Assembly: GCA_030055525.1 (NCBI GenBank)
Contig: JASFYJ010000002.1
Span: forward strand, 1-64,000
From: Archaeoglobales archaeon
GTDB lineage: Archaea > Halobacteriota > Archaeoglobi > Archaeoglobales > Archaeoglobaceae
Direction of reading: 5' to 3'
DNA: 64,000 nt
Positions 19,299 through 27,148 of this stretch are shown in pieces. Positions within the stretch are counted from its first letter, which is position 1, and every line of letters starts with the position of its first letter. The notes beneath the pieces were generated by a model. The model was given only the letters and a program-made list of their open reading frames with translations. It did no database searches and had not been told where the DNA came from. The translations under genes and the position numbers were made by a program.

Positions 19299-20165
19299 AT
19301 GAAAGAGGAAACATGGAAAGATGTTGGTAGCAAGTTTGCCCATCTAACCTCGGCGCATCCATGCTACAGCCACGAGGCACATTTTAAATATGCCAGAATT
19401 CACCTACCAGTTGCACCGAAGTGCAACATCCAATGTGGATACTGCACGAGAAAGATAGATAAATGCGAGTATCGTCCCGGTGTTGCGGCATGCATTTTAA
19501 ACGCTGAAGATGCGTTGAAAAGAGTGGAAGAAGCACGAAAAAAATATCCGCTAAAGGTTGTTGGAATCGCTGGCCCAGGGGAAGTTTTAGCTAATGAGGA
19601 ATCTTTCAAAACTTTGAAACTCGTAAATGAAAAGTATCCAGAGCTTATATTGTGCATCGCAACCAACGGTCTCTTGCTTGCAGATTATATAGAGCTACTG
19701 AAAAAATTAAATGTCAAAACTGTAACAGTTACAGTTAACGCCATAGACCCAGAAGTTGGAGCGAAAATTTACGAATGGATAGATTACAATGGAAAAACAC
19801 TTAAGGGTTTTGAAGGGGCGAAATTGTTGATAGAAAAGCAGCTCGAAGGTATAAAAGCAGCTTCAGATGCAGGAATGGCTGTTAAAGTTAATACAGTTCT
19901 TGTACCGGAGATAAACGATGGAGAGGTCGAAAAAATTGCTGTAGAGGCGAAAAGGAGGGGAGCTTTTATCATGAACGTAATTCCGCTAATTCCACTTTAC
20001 AGCTTCAAAAACTGGAGAAAACCAACTTGTGAGGAGCTTAATAAAGCTAGAGAAGTTGCTGCGAAACATTTAAGGGTTTTCAAACTCTGCAAACAATGCA
20101 GAGCCGATGCAGTTGGAATCCCAGGAAAAGAACTTGCAACAGATAGTACATACTTCCACGGCTAA
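19299..20165 (+). CDS. nifB: NifB, FeMo-cofactor core (L-cluster) synthase
   Basis: A 288-residue radical SAM protein with NifB hallmarks: HPCYS at residues 20-24, ARIHLPVAPKCNIQCGYC with cluster cysteines 42, 46 and 49, RKIDKCEYRPG, and the C-terminal KLCKQCRADAVG. It lacks the C-terminal NifX-like domain, as is usual in methanogens. NifB builds the carbide-containing [8Fe-9S-C] cluster. No nifHDKEN is in the window. Since the MCR activation complex (Mmp3, Mmp7, Mmp17) carries L-cluster-like centres, this NifB may serve that complex. It begins on the base after the DUF169 stop codon. Confidence 0.92.
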   Translation: MKEETWKDVGSKFAHLTSAHPCYSHEAHFKYARIHLPVAPKCNIQCGYCTRKIDKCEYRPGVAACILNAEDALKRVEEARKKYPLKVVGIAGPGEVLANEESFKTLKLVNEKYPELILCIATNGLLLADYIELLKKLNVKTVTVTVNAIDPEVGAKIYEWIDYNGKTLKGFEGAKLLIEKQLEGIKAASDAGMAVKVNTVLVPEINDGEVEKIAVEAKRRGAFIMNVIPLIPLYSFKNWRKPTCEELNKAREVAAKHLRVFKLCKQCRADAVGIPGKELATDSTYFHG

Positions 20166-21614
20166 ATGATACGAAAAATATTTTCTCCAAAACCAAGAAT
20201 TGCTGAGAGTAAATACATATCGGCAAATTTAAAATCACATAGTGCTTTTGTTGAAAGTTCAGAGGAGAACGTTTACTATCTTGTAGCTTCAGTTGAGGTT
20301 GGAAATACAACTACCAAGTGCATTCTTACAGCAACGAACCTTAACACTGGTCGCACGTACCTTGTAAACAAGGTTGTAAAACTTACAAGAGATGTTAGAA
20401 AACCGAAAGCTGGGGAAGAAATTTTTGGTTCAACTATTTTTGGTGTTAAACTCACAAGGCAATCTATTGCTGAGCTTGTAAGAGATACCATAATTGAATC
20501 TTGCACAAAGGCAAACATCAATGTTTCAGATTTGGATTTTGTTGTGCGTTCTACAGGAGTTGTCGCTCATTTCACAACTCCCGACGAGATAGGAGTATTT
20601 ATTCAGGCTTTAGCCGATGGTTGTTTATTAGCAGGTGTTCCACCATCTAAAATGGTTCCTGCAATATCAAAAGACAGTTTACCAGAGAAAATCAAAAAGT
20701 ACAGTTTACTAGACAAGATCTACTTTGATGGTGCTGTAGCAGGGATTTTACCACCAAGAGGATCAACGGGAGCTGAAATAGTAGCAAACGAAATGGAGGG
20801 CGAACTTTCAACTGCTGGAATTAAAGAGGGAGCAAAGTGGACAGACGTCGATTTTAGAAATCCATGCATATCCATGGATTTTGGAACAACCTTCAAAGGC
20901 AGAATTGTCAACGATGATCTCCCGTATGCAAAAACTATTGGAAATTTTTGCGGGCTTGGAGGGGCTATTGCCGATGCAATAGTGAAAGGATTCTTGAAAA
21001 AAGAGAACGCGGCCACTATTGATATTGCGATGAAGAATTCCTACAGAATTGGAGAGGAGGCATACCAGTTAGCTGAAGAGATTTGCAAGTACATAAGAGT
21101 TGAGAGGGTACACAGCAACTGTAAAAAGTTTGGTATGATACCTGTAAACGCAAAAGCTGCAGAGGAGGCAGGAATTGTGCTTATAGGTTGTGATGTGGGT
21201 ACTAACGGAGATAAGATTCAAAAGTTGGAAAAAATTGGAGGAAATATAGAGAAGGAGAGTTTACTATTTTCGACCATAGACGTTACAATGAGCAAGGTTT
21301 TTAGAAGAGTTGTCGAGTTGATCGTCGAGGAAGGGATATTTAGCGAGAATATGGCAATTGGAGTAACAGGAAGGGCCGGTATAACGGGAGAAAAGCCTCA
21401 GCTTTTTTTGAAAGAGTTGATGGAGCTTGGGTTATATAAAAAGCCGGAAAAAAATATAGTTTTCGTCGACGATGGATTGGCAAGAGGTGCAGCGGTTATG
21501 GCAAGGTGTATGAATGCTCTTGGAAACCCAAAAAACCCCATAGGTGGTTTAAGATATGGAAAGTGTGTCCTAAAAAAGAGAGTTGAATATCAAAGCGCTA
21601 GGATGTCGTTCTGA
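20166..21614 (+). CDS. mmp14: Methanogenesis marker protein 14
   Basis: A 482-residue protein assigned to methanogenesis marker 14. It has an actin/Hsp70-like ATPase phosphate loop, VEVGNTTTKC at about residues 42-51, a second acidic-glycine loop SMDFGTTFKGR, and the DDGLARGAAVMARCM segment near the C-terminus. It begins on the base after the nifB stop, so DUF169, nifB and mmp14 are one transcript. The family function is unknown; the ATPase fold resembles that of reductive activators. Alternative assignment as a DUF1464-like sugar-kinase-fold protein is less likely. Confidence 0.82.
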   Translation: MIRKIFSPKPRIAESKYISANLKSHSAFVESSEENVYYLVASVEVGNTTTKCILTATNLNTGRTYLVNKVVKLTRDVRKPKAGEEIFGSTIFGVKLTRQSIAELVRDTIIESCTKANINVSDLDFVVRSTGVVAHFTTPDEIGVFIQALADGCLLAGVPPSKMVPAISKDSLPEKIKKYSLLDKIYFDGAVAGILPPRGSTGAEIVANEMEGELSTAGIKEGAKWTDVDFRNPCISMDFGTTFKGRIVNDDLPYAKTIGNFCGLGGAIADAIVKGFLKKENAATIDIAMKNSYRIGEEAYQLAEEICKYIRVERVHSNCKKFGMIPVNAKAAEEAGIVLIGCDVGTNGDKIQKLEKIGGNIEKESLLFSTIDVTMSKVFRRVVELIVEEGIFSENMAIGVTGRAGITGEKPQLFLKELMELGLYKKPEKNIVFVDDGLARGAAVMARCMNALGNPKNPIGGLRYGKCVLKKRVEYQSARMSF

Positions 21615-22360
21615 CGATGCAGCCTAAACATTTTTTTAGCGTAACTTTAGGATTTTGAACTTTCTCATCCTTGGAAAGGTGATCCAAGTCCTTGCAATCG
21701 TCTCCTTATGAAATAGGGAATTTTTCGAGCTCATATCAGAAATCCAGCAGGACTTAGAAATGTTTGGACAGCATTTTTTCCCCGAGTCGGTTAAGTCTTT
21801 GATCATCGATGGCGGAGATTTTGCGAAAGCAATCACAAAGAAAATTCCAAGAATAGAGAGGAGATACCATTTTGCTTCTCGTGCCGTTGAATGTGGGTTT
21901 TTTAGAGGCTATCGTCAAGGAGTTGCCCGCTGGACAAAAGTATGCAGGGTCTACGTACGAACTCAGATGGAAGTATCAAAGCAATCTACAGTCCACACAG
22001 ATTACTGACAAAGACAAAAAATCAGTACCAGCAGGGTATCTATAATCTTCTATCCATTGCTGGGCACAACGGGGATGGACTTTTGATATACTTTTTGCAG
22101 CTTCTGAGAATGAAGGTTTACATCTTAGTTCGAGAGGTCATCTTAATTTGACCAAAGAGTTTATCAAATGAGTTTGCTTTACAATTCGCTAAAAAATGAA
22201 AGTGGTTTTCAGATCACTGAATCTCTCTCGAAGTTTTTAGAATAATTTTGACTTCAGCGAATTCTATGAGCATCTCTAAAGCTTCAATGCTCTATTCCTT
22301 TCTCCCGCTTAAAAAAGACGTTACTTATTGGAATTTATTTTTCGGTTATTATTTACGAAG
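21615..22360. other. Gene-poor 745-base stretch with a possible decayed gene
   Basis: No intact gene. On the plus strand, coding-like fragments appear in different frames: IIDGGDFAKAITKKIPRIE from about 21793, LNVGFLEAIVKELPAGQKYA from about 21890, and FDILFAASENEGLHLSSRGH from about 22082. They are split by frame changes and stops. The pattern suggests a frameshifted gene remnant, but no family is recognised. Confidence 0.35.
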
Positions 22361-22951
22361 CTACTGATTGCCATTTTCGATCTTTCTGATTGTGTGCAAA
22401 ATTCTCTGGAAAGTCGTGAAAAATCCGAGTATGCAGAGAAGCCAGAGTGAAGCTAAAATTCCTCCAAAATCCTTTAGAAGGATTCCAAGCATTATTATTA
22501 GAATTCTCGTATCTCTACCAGCAATTCCAACTTTACACTCTATGCCCTCTTTTTCCGCCATAAGCCGTGTCATGGAAACGCTGAGAGTTGCAAAAAGGGC
22601 GAGAAAACTCTCAATCCAAAGCTGAGAATAAATTGCGATTGCAAAAATTAGAGCGAAATCAACAAAACGATCGAACAATCTGTCAAGATACGCTCCTTTT
22701 GCCGAAACTCTACCAGTAATTCTTGCGAGATCGCCATCAACGCAATCCAAGATTTGTGATATTAGAATTAGAGTCACAGAAACGAAGGGATTGTAAAACA
22801 AAACAATTGCAGATATGAGGCCAACTATAAAAGCTAAAATCGTTATAAAATTTGGAGAGATTTGCTTTTTGCTTATTTTCACAGCTATGGGCATTGAAAT
22901 CCTCCTGTAGATGAGATCTGTCAAAATATATTCCCAATTTATACTTAACAC
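22361..22951 (-). CDS. CDP-alcohol phosphatidyltransferase, probable di-inositol-phosphate-phosphate synthase
   Basis: A 196-residue integral membrane enzyme. The active-site motif D-x2-DG-x2-AR-x8-G-x3-D-x3-D is complete in DCVDGDLARITGR, AKGAYLDRLFDR. Several hydrophobic helices follow. Divergent from it, 44 bases away, is a nucleotidyltransferase that fits IPCT. In Archaeoglobus the two activities are fused in one protein making di-myo-inositol-phosphate, so this is probably the DIPPS half. Archaetidylinositol-phosphate synthase is the alternative. The start may be the later ATG giving MPIAVKISKKQ. Confidence 0.8.
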   Translation of the reverse strand: MLSINWEYILTDLIYRRISMPIAVKISKKQISPNFITILAFIVGLISAIVLFYNPFVSVTLILISQILDCVDGDLARITGRVSAKGAYLDRLFDRFVDFALIFAIAIYSQLWIESFLALFATLSVSMTRLMAEKEGIECKVGIAGRDTRILIIMLGILLKDFGGILASLWLLCILGFFTTFQRILHTIRKIENGNQ

Positions 22952-22995
22952 CTCCAGGCAGTAAATTTTAAATATTTGGGAATATAAGTGTTTCT

Positions 22996-23718
22996 ATGAA
23001 GGCAGTTATCCTTGCCGCGGGAATGGGGAGCAGATTGGGGCATTATACCGAGCAGATTCCAAAGTGTATGCTAAAGGTGGGTCAGAAAACGATAATAGAG
23101 CATGCCATAGAAGTTCTTTCAGGCTTTGGAATTAAGAGATTCGTGATAGTTACTGGACACAAGGGGAGGAAACTTCGAAAATTTTTGACAACAAATTTCG
23201 ATCTCGATTTTACTTTTGTCCATAACCATGTGTATCGCGAGACAAACAACATATACAGCTTTTATCTTGGCATAAAAGACGTATGGGAAGACGTTATTCT
23301 TCTGAACTCTGACGTTTACTTCCATCCCGGGATCTTCGAAAGGCTATATTTAGCCCCAATTAACAGATTTTTGCTCGTTGTCGACGATCAAAAGCCTTTG
23401 GGAGAAGAAGAAATGAAGGTTGTGATTGAGAACTCAAAGATCTTAAGGATAAGCAAGCGAATTCCGCCGAAGGAAGCGAATGGTGAATACATCGGAATGG
23501 CAAAGATTCCAGAGAAGTATCTCGGGTTGTTAAAAGAGTGTGCAGAGCAGATTATGGAAGAAATTGGTGCAGGGGTTTTTTACGAAGAAGCGATCCAGCG
23601 AATTATCGACATGGGAAATGAAGTTTATTACGTTTCAACACAAAAAATGCCATGGGTTGAAGTGGATTTTCCACACGAGCTAACGTTTGCGAGAAGAATT
23701 TACAGGAACCTCGTATAA
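22996..23718 (+). CDS. CTP:inositol-1-phosphate cytidylyltransferase-like nucleotidyltransferase
   Basis: A 240-residue sugar nucleotidyltransferase fold. The N-terminal nucleotide loop is LAAGMGSRLG, followed by the lysine in QIPKCML, the metal aspartate in LLNSDVYFHP and EVDFPHEL near the C-terminus. Next to a divergent CDP-alcohol transferase, it is best read as IPCT, which supplies CDP-inositol for di-myo-inositol-phosphate, a solute of hyperthermophiles. A TTTAAATATTTGGG element about 25 bases before the ATG suggests a leaderless message. Confidence 0.78.
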   Translation: MKAVILAAGMGSRLGHYTEQIPKCMLKVGQKTIIEHAIEVLSGFGIKRFVIVTGHKGRKLRKFLTTNFDLDFTFVHNHVYRETNNIYSFYLGIKDVWEDVILLNSDVYFHPGIFERLYLAPINRFLLVVDDQKPLGEEEMKVVIENSKILRISKRIPPKEANGEYIGMAKIPEKYLGLLKECAEQIMEEIGAGVFYEEAIQRIIDMGNEVYYVSTQKMPWVEVDFPHELTFARRIYRNLV

Positions 23719-23835
23719 ATTTATACTAAGATTCATATTAAATCTAAAAAATAAAAATTAATTTTTCTTCTGAGTAGATAATGTGCCGCTAAAGCTCGGA
23801 GATTGCAAAGATTGCTTTAAAGCTTTAGAATGAAG

Positions 23836-24326
23836 TTCTCAGTAACCGCTTCATAGTAATTGCAGTTCCCATCACGGTTCAGGAACTTGTAGGCAGTTCG
23901 ATCTATTCTTTGCGGTTCTACTTAGTAAAACTACAACAAAAGCGTTTGGATTAAAGTTTTGCGCCTTTATCTCTTCAATCGAGATATCAAGGCAGATTGC
24001 TGAGCACTTAAGACTACAGTCGTTTCGACGTTTCCCTGTAAACTAGATCAAGAAAATCGTATTACTTGTCCTTCTTCTCTATTATGCTTGCTGCGATCGG
24101 TTTTTGGTCTCTTTTGGTACGGAATCGAACAGCATACTTACACCACTGTTAGTAACTTACACCGGTGTAAGTTATGAATTTTTCCATGGTTGCAGAAATC
24201 CGATACGTCAATCGTCTGCAGGCATTACGGAATAAAGAAATGGCAACCTTCGACGGGGATTTCAAAAGGACTGATTTTTGCGTTGTTGGAGCTTTAAATT
24301 CTCTATTTTCATTTAATCCGCACTAA
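23836..24326 (+). pseudogene. Traces of a PIN-domain toxin gene
   Basis: Two coding-like fragments in this otherwise gene-free stretch resemble PIN proteins: NRFIVIAVPITVQELVGSSI from about 23846, and RNKEMATFDGDFKR just after 24220, like the C-terminal acidic TFD loop of VapC. Stops and frame changes separate them. The remainder of 23719-24474 shows no gene. Assignment rests on short matches only. Confidence 0.35.
24153..24174. promoter_or_regulatory. Perfect 22-base palindrome
   Basis: The half-site TAACTTACACC is followed directly by its exact reverse complement. A further half-site ACTTACACC lies at 24137-24145. The palindrome ends against an ATG at 24174 that opens the PIN remnant. It looks like a dimeric repressor operator, perhaps of a lost toxin-antitoxin pair. 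Confidence 0.55.
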
Positions 24327-24474
24327 GAAGCTAAGAAGTGCGAAAAAATTGCCACGAAGTAACTGATACCAAATTCCACTATTCGTTTAAGTAAGCTCAA
24401 TGAAGTTTAAGATTTCAAATTTTAGAAGGCGAACCAATCGAAATCTATTTCTATTCACAAATCGAACTAAATTC

Positions 24475-24684
24475 GTGTCTAAAATAATTGAAGCAATCTA
24501 CGAGAATGGTGTGTTTAAACCACTGGAAAAGGTTGATTTAAAAGATGGTGAGAAGGTAAAAATCATCTTGGGTTCCATAGTGGAAAGAACATTTGGTATT
24601 CTGAAGGCAAGCGAAGAAGATATAGAGAGAGCACTAGAGGAATTAGAAAATGAATGGGGGTTTTTGTTGATACGAATGTGTTGA
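24475..24684 (+). CDS. AF2212-like (DUF104) antitoxin
   Basis: A 69-residue protein with the DUF104 antitoxin pattern: [20 protein letters not shown], then DGEKVKI, then an acidic helix that would wrap the toxin. The GTG at 24475 gives the normal length; an ATG at 24400 adds residues unlike the family. It overlaps the start of a PIN gene by about 30 bases, the normal antitoxin-toxin arrangement. Confidence 0.75.
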   Translation: MSKIIEAIYENGVFKPLEKVDLKDGEKVKIILGSIVERTFGILKASEEDIERALEELENEWGFLLIRMC

Positions 24685-24893
24685 TTAGACATCTCTCAGG
24701 AGACAAAAGAGCTAAAAAAGTTGTTGAGAAAGCTGAAATAGGTGAAGGGACTCTTATATGGCATTTTGCCAACATTAGAGATTTTTTCATTCAATTCACC
24801 TTTTTGTCAAACATTGGTAAATTCTCAATTTATCTGGAGGTGCCCCCTCCCCCTTCGAATTGGGATGTAAAACGGAATATATTTAACCCATGA
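24654..24893 (+). pseudogene. Truncated PIN-domain (VapC-type) toxin
   Basis: The first 33 residues ([20 protein letters not shown] and onward) are a normal PIN N-terminus with the first acidic residue in VDTN. Soon after, the frame enters a repeat-like sequence and continues as a non-PIN tail with PPPPSNW to residue 79. PIN toxins are about 130 residues and need the later acidic residues, so it should be inactive. The breakpoint coincides with a copy of a local repeat. Confidence 0.65.
24788..24882 (+). repeat. Diverged local repeat, copy A
   Basis: The left part, CATTCAATTCA-n5-TTTGTCAAACATT (24788-24815), matches 25652-25679. The right parts, CTCAATTTATCTGGAGGTG from 24824 and TTCGAATTGGGATGTAAAA from 24854, match CTCAATTCACCTAGAAGTG from 26908 and CTCGAATTAAGTTGTAAAG from 26957. 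Differences are mostly transitions. It appears to be a decayed mobile or insertion-derived repeat that replaced the end of the PIN gene. Confidence 0.5.
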
Positions 24894-24968
24894 GATCGGT
24901 TCCACGATCCTCATGAGTAATTAAAAGATTATGGAAAGAGTTTTAAAGACTATAAAAAAAATTCTTTT

Positions 24969-25610
24969 ATGGCGATCAGGATCACGATCAAGGGAAAAGT
25001 TCACGAAGTCGGCTATCGCCTTTTTCTTCTTGAAGAAGCCGACTCGCTTTTCATTCCGTGCTTTGATGCAAGAAACGTCAAAATAAATGGAAAAGAAGCT
25101 TTAATAGTTCTCGTTGACGGAGAAAAGGAGCAGCTGGAGCAGTTCATTGAATTCGTGAAAAGCAATAAACCCGAAAATGCTGTGGTTGAAGAGATAAGCG
25201 TTGAAGAGTTCAAAGGTAGAGTTAGAGACATCGAGAAGTTTAGGGCGAGCTTCAACACTTCGCAGCTTTCAAAGATTGTCCAAGTTGGAGTTAAGATGCT
25301 TGAAAAGCAGGACAAAATGCTTGAAAAACAGGATGAAACGATTAAGAAAATAGAGGAAGTTGGAAGGAAGGTGGAAGAGGTTGGAAGGAAAGTTGATCAG
25401 ACAAGAGAGGAGCTTGGAAGGAAAATAGAAGAAGTAGGAAGGAAAGTGGATCAGACAAAGGAGGAACTCGGAAAGAAGATCGATGAGACAAACGAGAAAC
25501 TTGAAATGCTAAGATCTGATTTCAGGGATTATCTGGAAACGAATCTTAGGGAAATAAATTCGAGGATTTCAAGAATTGAGGATGCTCTGAGAAGGGCCGG
25601 AATAATGTAG
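24969..25610 (+). CDS. Acylphosphatase-like domain fused to a repetitive coiled coil
   Basis: A 213-residue protein. Residues 1-90 resemble acylphosphatase: IKGKVHEVGYRLF keeps the phosphate-binding arginine in GYR, and DARNVKINGKEALIVLVDG matches the RN region. From about residue 110 to 205 is a long coiled coil with near-repeats of EEVGRKVDQTREELGRKI. A second acylphosphatase signature residue appears present (N in ARNVK), but activity is untested. The function is unknown; binding a phosphorylated ligand and reporting it through the coiled coil is one possibility. A TTTTAAAG element lies about 26 bases upstream. Confidence 0.7.
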   Translation: MAIRITIKGKVHEVGYRLFLLEEADSLFIPCFDARNVKINGKEALIVLVDGEKEQLEQFIEFVKSNKPENAVVEEISVEEFKGRVRDIEKFRASFNTSQLSKIVQVGVKMLEKQDKMLEKQDETIKKIEEVGRKVEEVGRKVDQTREELGRKIEEVGRKVDQTKEELGKKIDETNEKLEMLRSDFRDYLETNLREINSRISRIEDALRRAGIM

Positions 25611-25651
25611 TTTTTTATTTCGATTCCCAATTGAGATTTAAACTTACAATT

Positions 25652-25680
25652 CATTCAATTCAGGTCTTTGTCAAACATTA
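25652..25680 (+). repeat. Diverged local repeat, copy B
   Basis: CATTCAATTCAGGTCTTTGTCAAACATTA is matched by copy A at 24788-24816 apart from four or five bases. The two copies flank the acylphosphatase-coiled-coil gene in direct orientation. Confidence 0.45.
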
Positions 25681-25701
25681 GCAAAACAGAGTTCTCCACA
25701 G

Positions 25702-26106
25702 CTATGGCCATTCGTCGAGAGACATGAATCTGTCCATCAATGCCATCTCCTCCTTTATGCTCTCCATGATCCTCCTTGCATTCCTTCTTTTTCTTTCAAT
25801 CCTGTGCCTCATCACTCTGATGTAGCCCTTCCACGCCCCATTTCCCCACTTCTCCCTGAACTCCTCAACACTCATCTCGCCATTCTCGACTTTCCGGTAA
25901 TCTTCGTAGAAGTCCCCCTCTTTTTTCGTGCTCCATTTCTTAAAGAAATCTATTCTCTCCATTCTGCCATTCGCTACAGCCATCCAGTCCTCGATGAACT
26001 CCTTCTCCTTTGCCGTGAGGATCCAGTTCCTTCTCATCTTCTCAACCAGCATGAATTCGTGGACTTTTGAACTCACACTTCTCAAAAATCTTATATACGT
26101 ATACAC
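25702..26106 (-). CDS. Hypothetical protein, basic and helical
   Basis: A 134-residue reading frame with a protein-like composition rich in Lys, Arg, Glu and Trp, all predicted helical, with tryptophans at regular spacing (NWIL, DWMA, KWST, KWGN, AWKG). No family is recognised. Starts at 26106 or the ATG at 26052 (MLVEKMRRNWIL) are possible; the shorter one avoids overlap with the promoter of the divergent antitoxin gene. It lies among toxin-antitoxin genes in the accessory region. Confidence 0.6.
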   Translation of the reverse strand: MYTYIRFLRSVSSKVHEFMLVEKMRRNWILTAKEKEFIEDWMAVANGRMERIDFFKKWSTKKEGDFYEDYRKVENGEMSVEEFREKWGNGAWKGYIRVMRHRIERKRRNARRIMESIKEEMALMDRFMSLDEWP

Positions 26107-26118
26107 GTAAATAAATAC

Positions 26119-26388
26119 GTGAAGATCAAGGTGACTCTCTCCCTAAGAGAGGAACTGGTTAAAAGGGTTAAGAGCAGGCTATCAATGGAAGACAAAACCC
26201 TAAGCGAGCTCGTGGAAGAATATCTGGCCATTTACGATGGTTTTAAAATTCTTGATGCCATCTGCGATAAGTTTGGAATGAGCAAAAGACTTCTTTCGGG
26301 ACTGGAAGTGGAGCTGGACAGGGAGAGAGGCTTAAAAGCTGAAGAAGTTCTGAGAGAGATAAGAAATGAGCGAAAAAGTTTATCTTGA
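26119..26388 (+). CDS. VapB-like antitoxin, ribbon-helix-helix type
   Basis: An 89-residue protein starting with MKIKVTLSLREELVKRVKSR, a ribbon-helix-helix type strand and helix (DUF6364-like), followed by a helical tail that would bind the toxin. It starts at GTG 26119. A CTTATATACGTATAC TATA element about 30 bases upstream contains a symmetric core that could be the operator. It overlaps the PIN toxin gene by 23 bases. Confidence 0.75.
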   Translation: MKIKVTLSLREELVKRVKSRLSMEDKTLSELVEEYLAIYDGFKILDAICDKFGMSKRLLSGLEVELDRERGLKAEEVLREIRNERKSLS

Positions 26389-26800
26389 TACAAGTGCAAT
26401 CGTGAAGAGATACATCGTTGAAGATGGCACGGAAATTGTTGACAGGCTTTATCGGGATGCTCACGCTGGACAGAGAACGATTCTATTTTCAATTTTCAAC
26501 ATCAGTGAGTCCGCGGTGGTTTTCGACAAATATGAAAGAAGAGGAGTGATTAAGAGTGCGAAAAAGGCTTTTGAGAGATTCTTGGGAGAGACCAGACTAC
26601 TGCTAAAACTTGGACAGCTGATAATAGTTCCGATCAACCTCGAAACAGTTCTTGAAGCCATAGAACTCGTTTTCAAACACGGAATTTACATAGTGGATGC
26701 AATTCAGATTTCATCGGCGAAAAAAGCCAAGGCATTTCTAACCTTTGACAGCGAACTTGCGAAGATTGCAAGTAAGGAGGGCTTCGAGCTAATCTGCTGA
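26366..26800 (+). CDS. vapC: VapC-type PIN-domain toxin
   Basis: A 144-residue PIN ribonuclease. Acidic metal ligands are visible at Asp8 in YLDTSAIVK, Glu49 in NISESAV, Asp110 in IVDAIQI and Asp124 in TFDSEL. Full length for the family. It is coupled to the antitoxin upstream and probably cleaves RNA when freed. This is the one intact pair in the accessory region. Confidence 0.85.
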   Translation: MSEKVYLDTSAIVKRYIVEDGTEIVDRLYRDAHAGQRTILFSIFNISESAVVFDKYERRGVIKSAKKAFERFLGETRLLLKLGQLIIVPINLETVLEAIELVFKHGIYIVDAIQISSAKKAKAFLTFDSELAKIASKEGFELIC

Positions 26801-27148
26801 TTTCAATCCAAAAAGGTGAAAATTGGCGCGAAATTTGAAGCTGGAACTTATAAGTTAAAACTTATAACTTATGCATTTTCCAGCATAACCATATCGATCC
26901 TCAACCTCTCAATTCACCTAGAAGTGTCCCTTTACAATTCAACGAAATATACCCCCCTCGAATTAAGTTGTAAAGCATATATGGAGAGCACCTCGTAAAG
27001 GTTATACCCCTCGAATCTGTGAATCACTTCTAGCCCCAAACTTCTCCGGAACCCTCGCTCTTTAGGGTGGGGAGGAGGTCAGATACTCTGACCAGAAAAG
27101 CTCTTAAATACTTACTTAGCATAGAGGTTTGTTGTTAGGTGATCGATC
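26801..27148. other. Gene-free stretch with palindromes and IS605-like end
   Basis: No gene is visible. It contains the palindrome AACTTATAAGTT (26845-26856) followed by AACTTATAACTT, then repeat copy C (26908-26984), then from about 27040 a CTCCGGAACCCTCGCTCTT, TAGGGTGGGGAGGAGGTCAG hairpin. The hairpin resembles the right end and guide-RNA end of IS605/TnpB elements. No tnpB remains. Confidence 0.45.
26908..26984 (+). repeat. Diverged local repeat, copy C
   Basis: CTCAATTCACCTAGAAGTG and, after an extra 26 or so bases, CTCGAATTAAGTTGTAAAG match the right part of copy A at 24824-24882. With copies A and B it brackets the toxin-antitoxin and coiled-coil genes. Confidence 0.45.

Noticed and set aside
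19299-20165. nifB as proof of nitrogen fixation
   Set aside because: No nifH, D, K, E or N is nearby, and nifB occurs in methane archaea that do not fix nitrogen.
24840-26980. Repeats in the accessory region as a decayed CRISPR array
   Set aside because: The copies are only three, far apart and irregular, and do not match the repeat at 51 kb.
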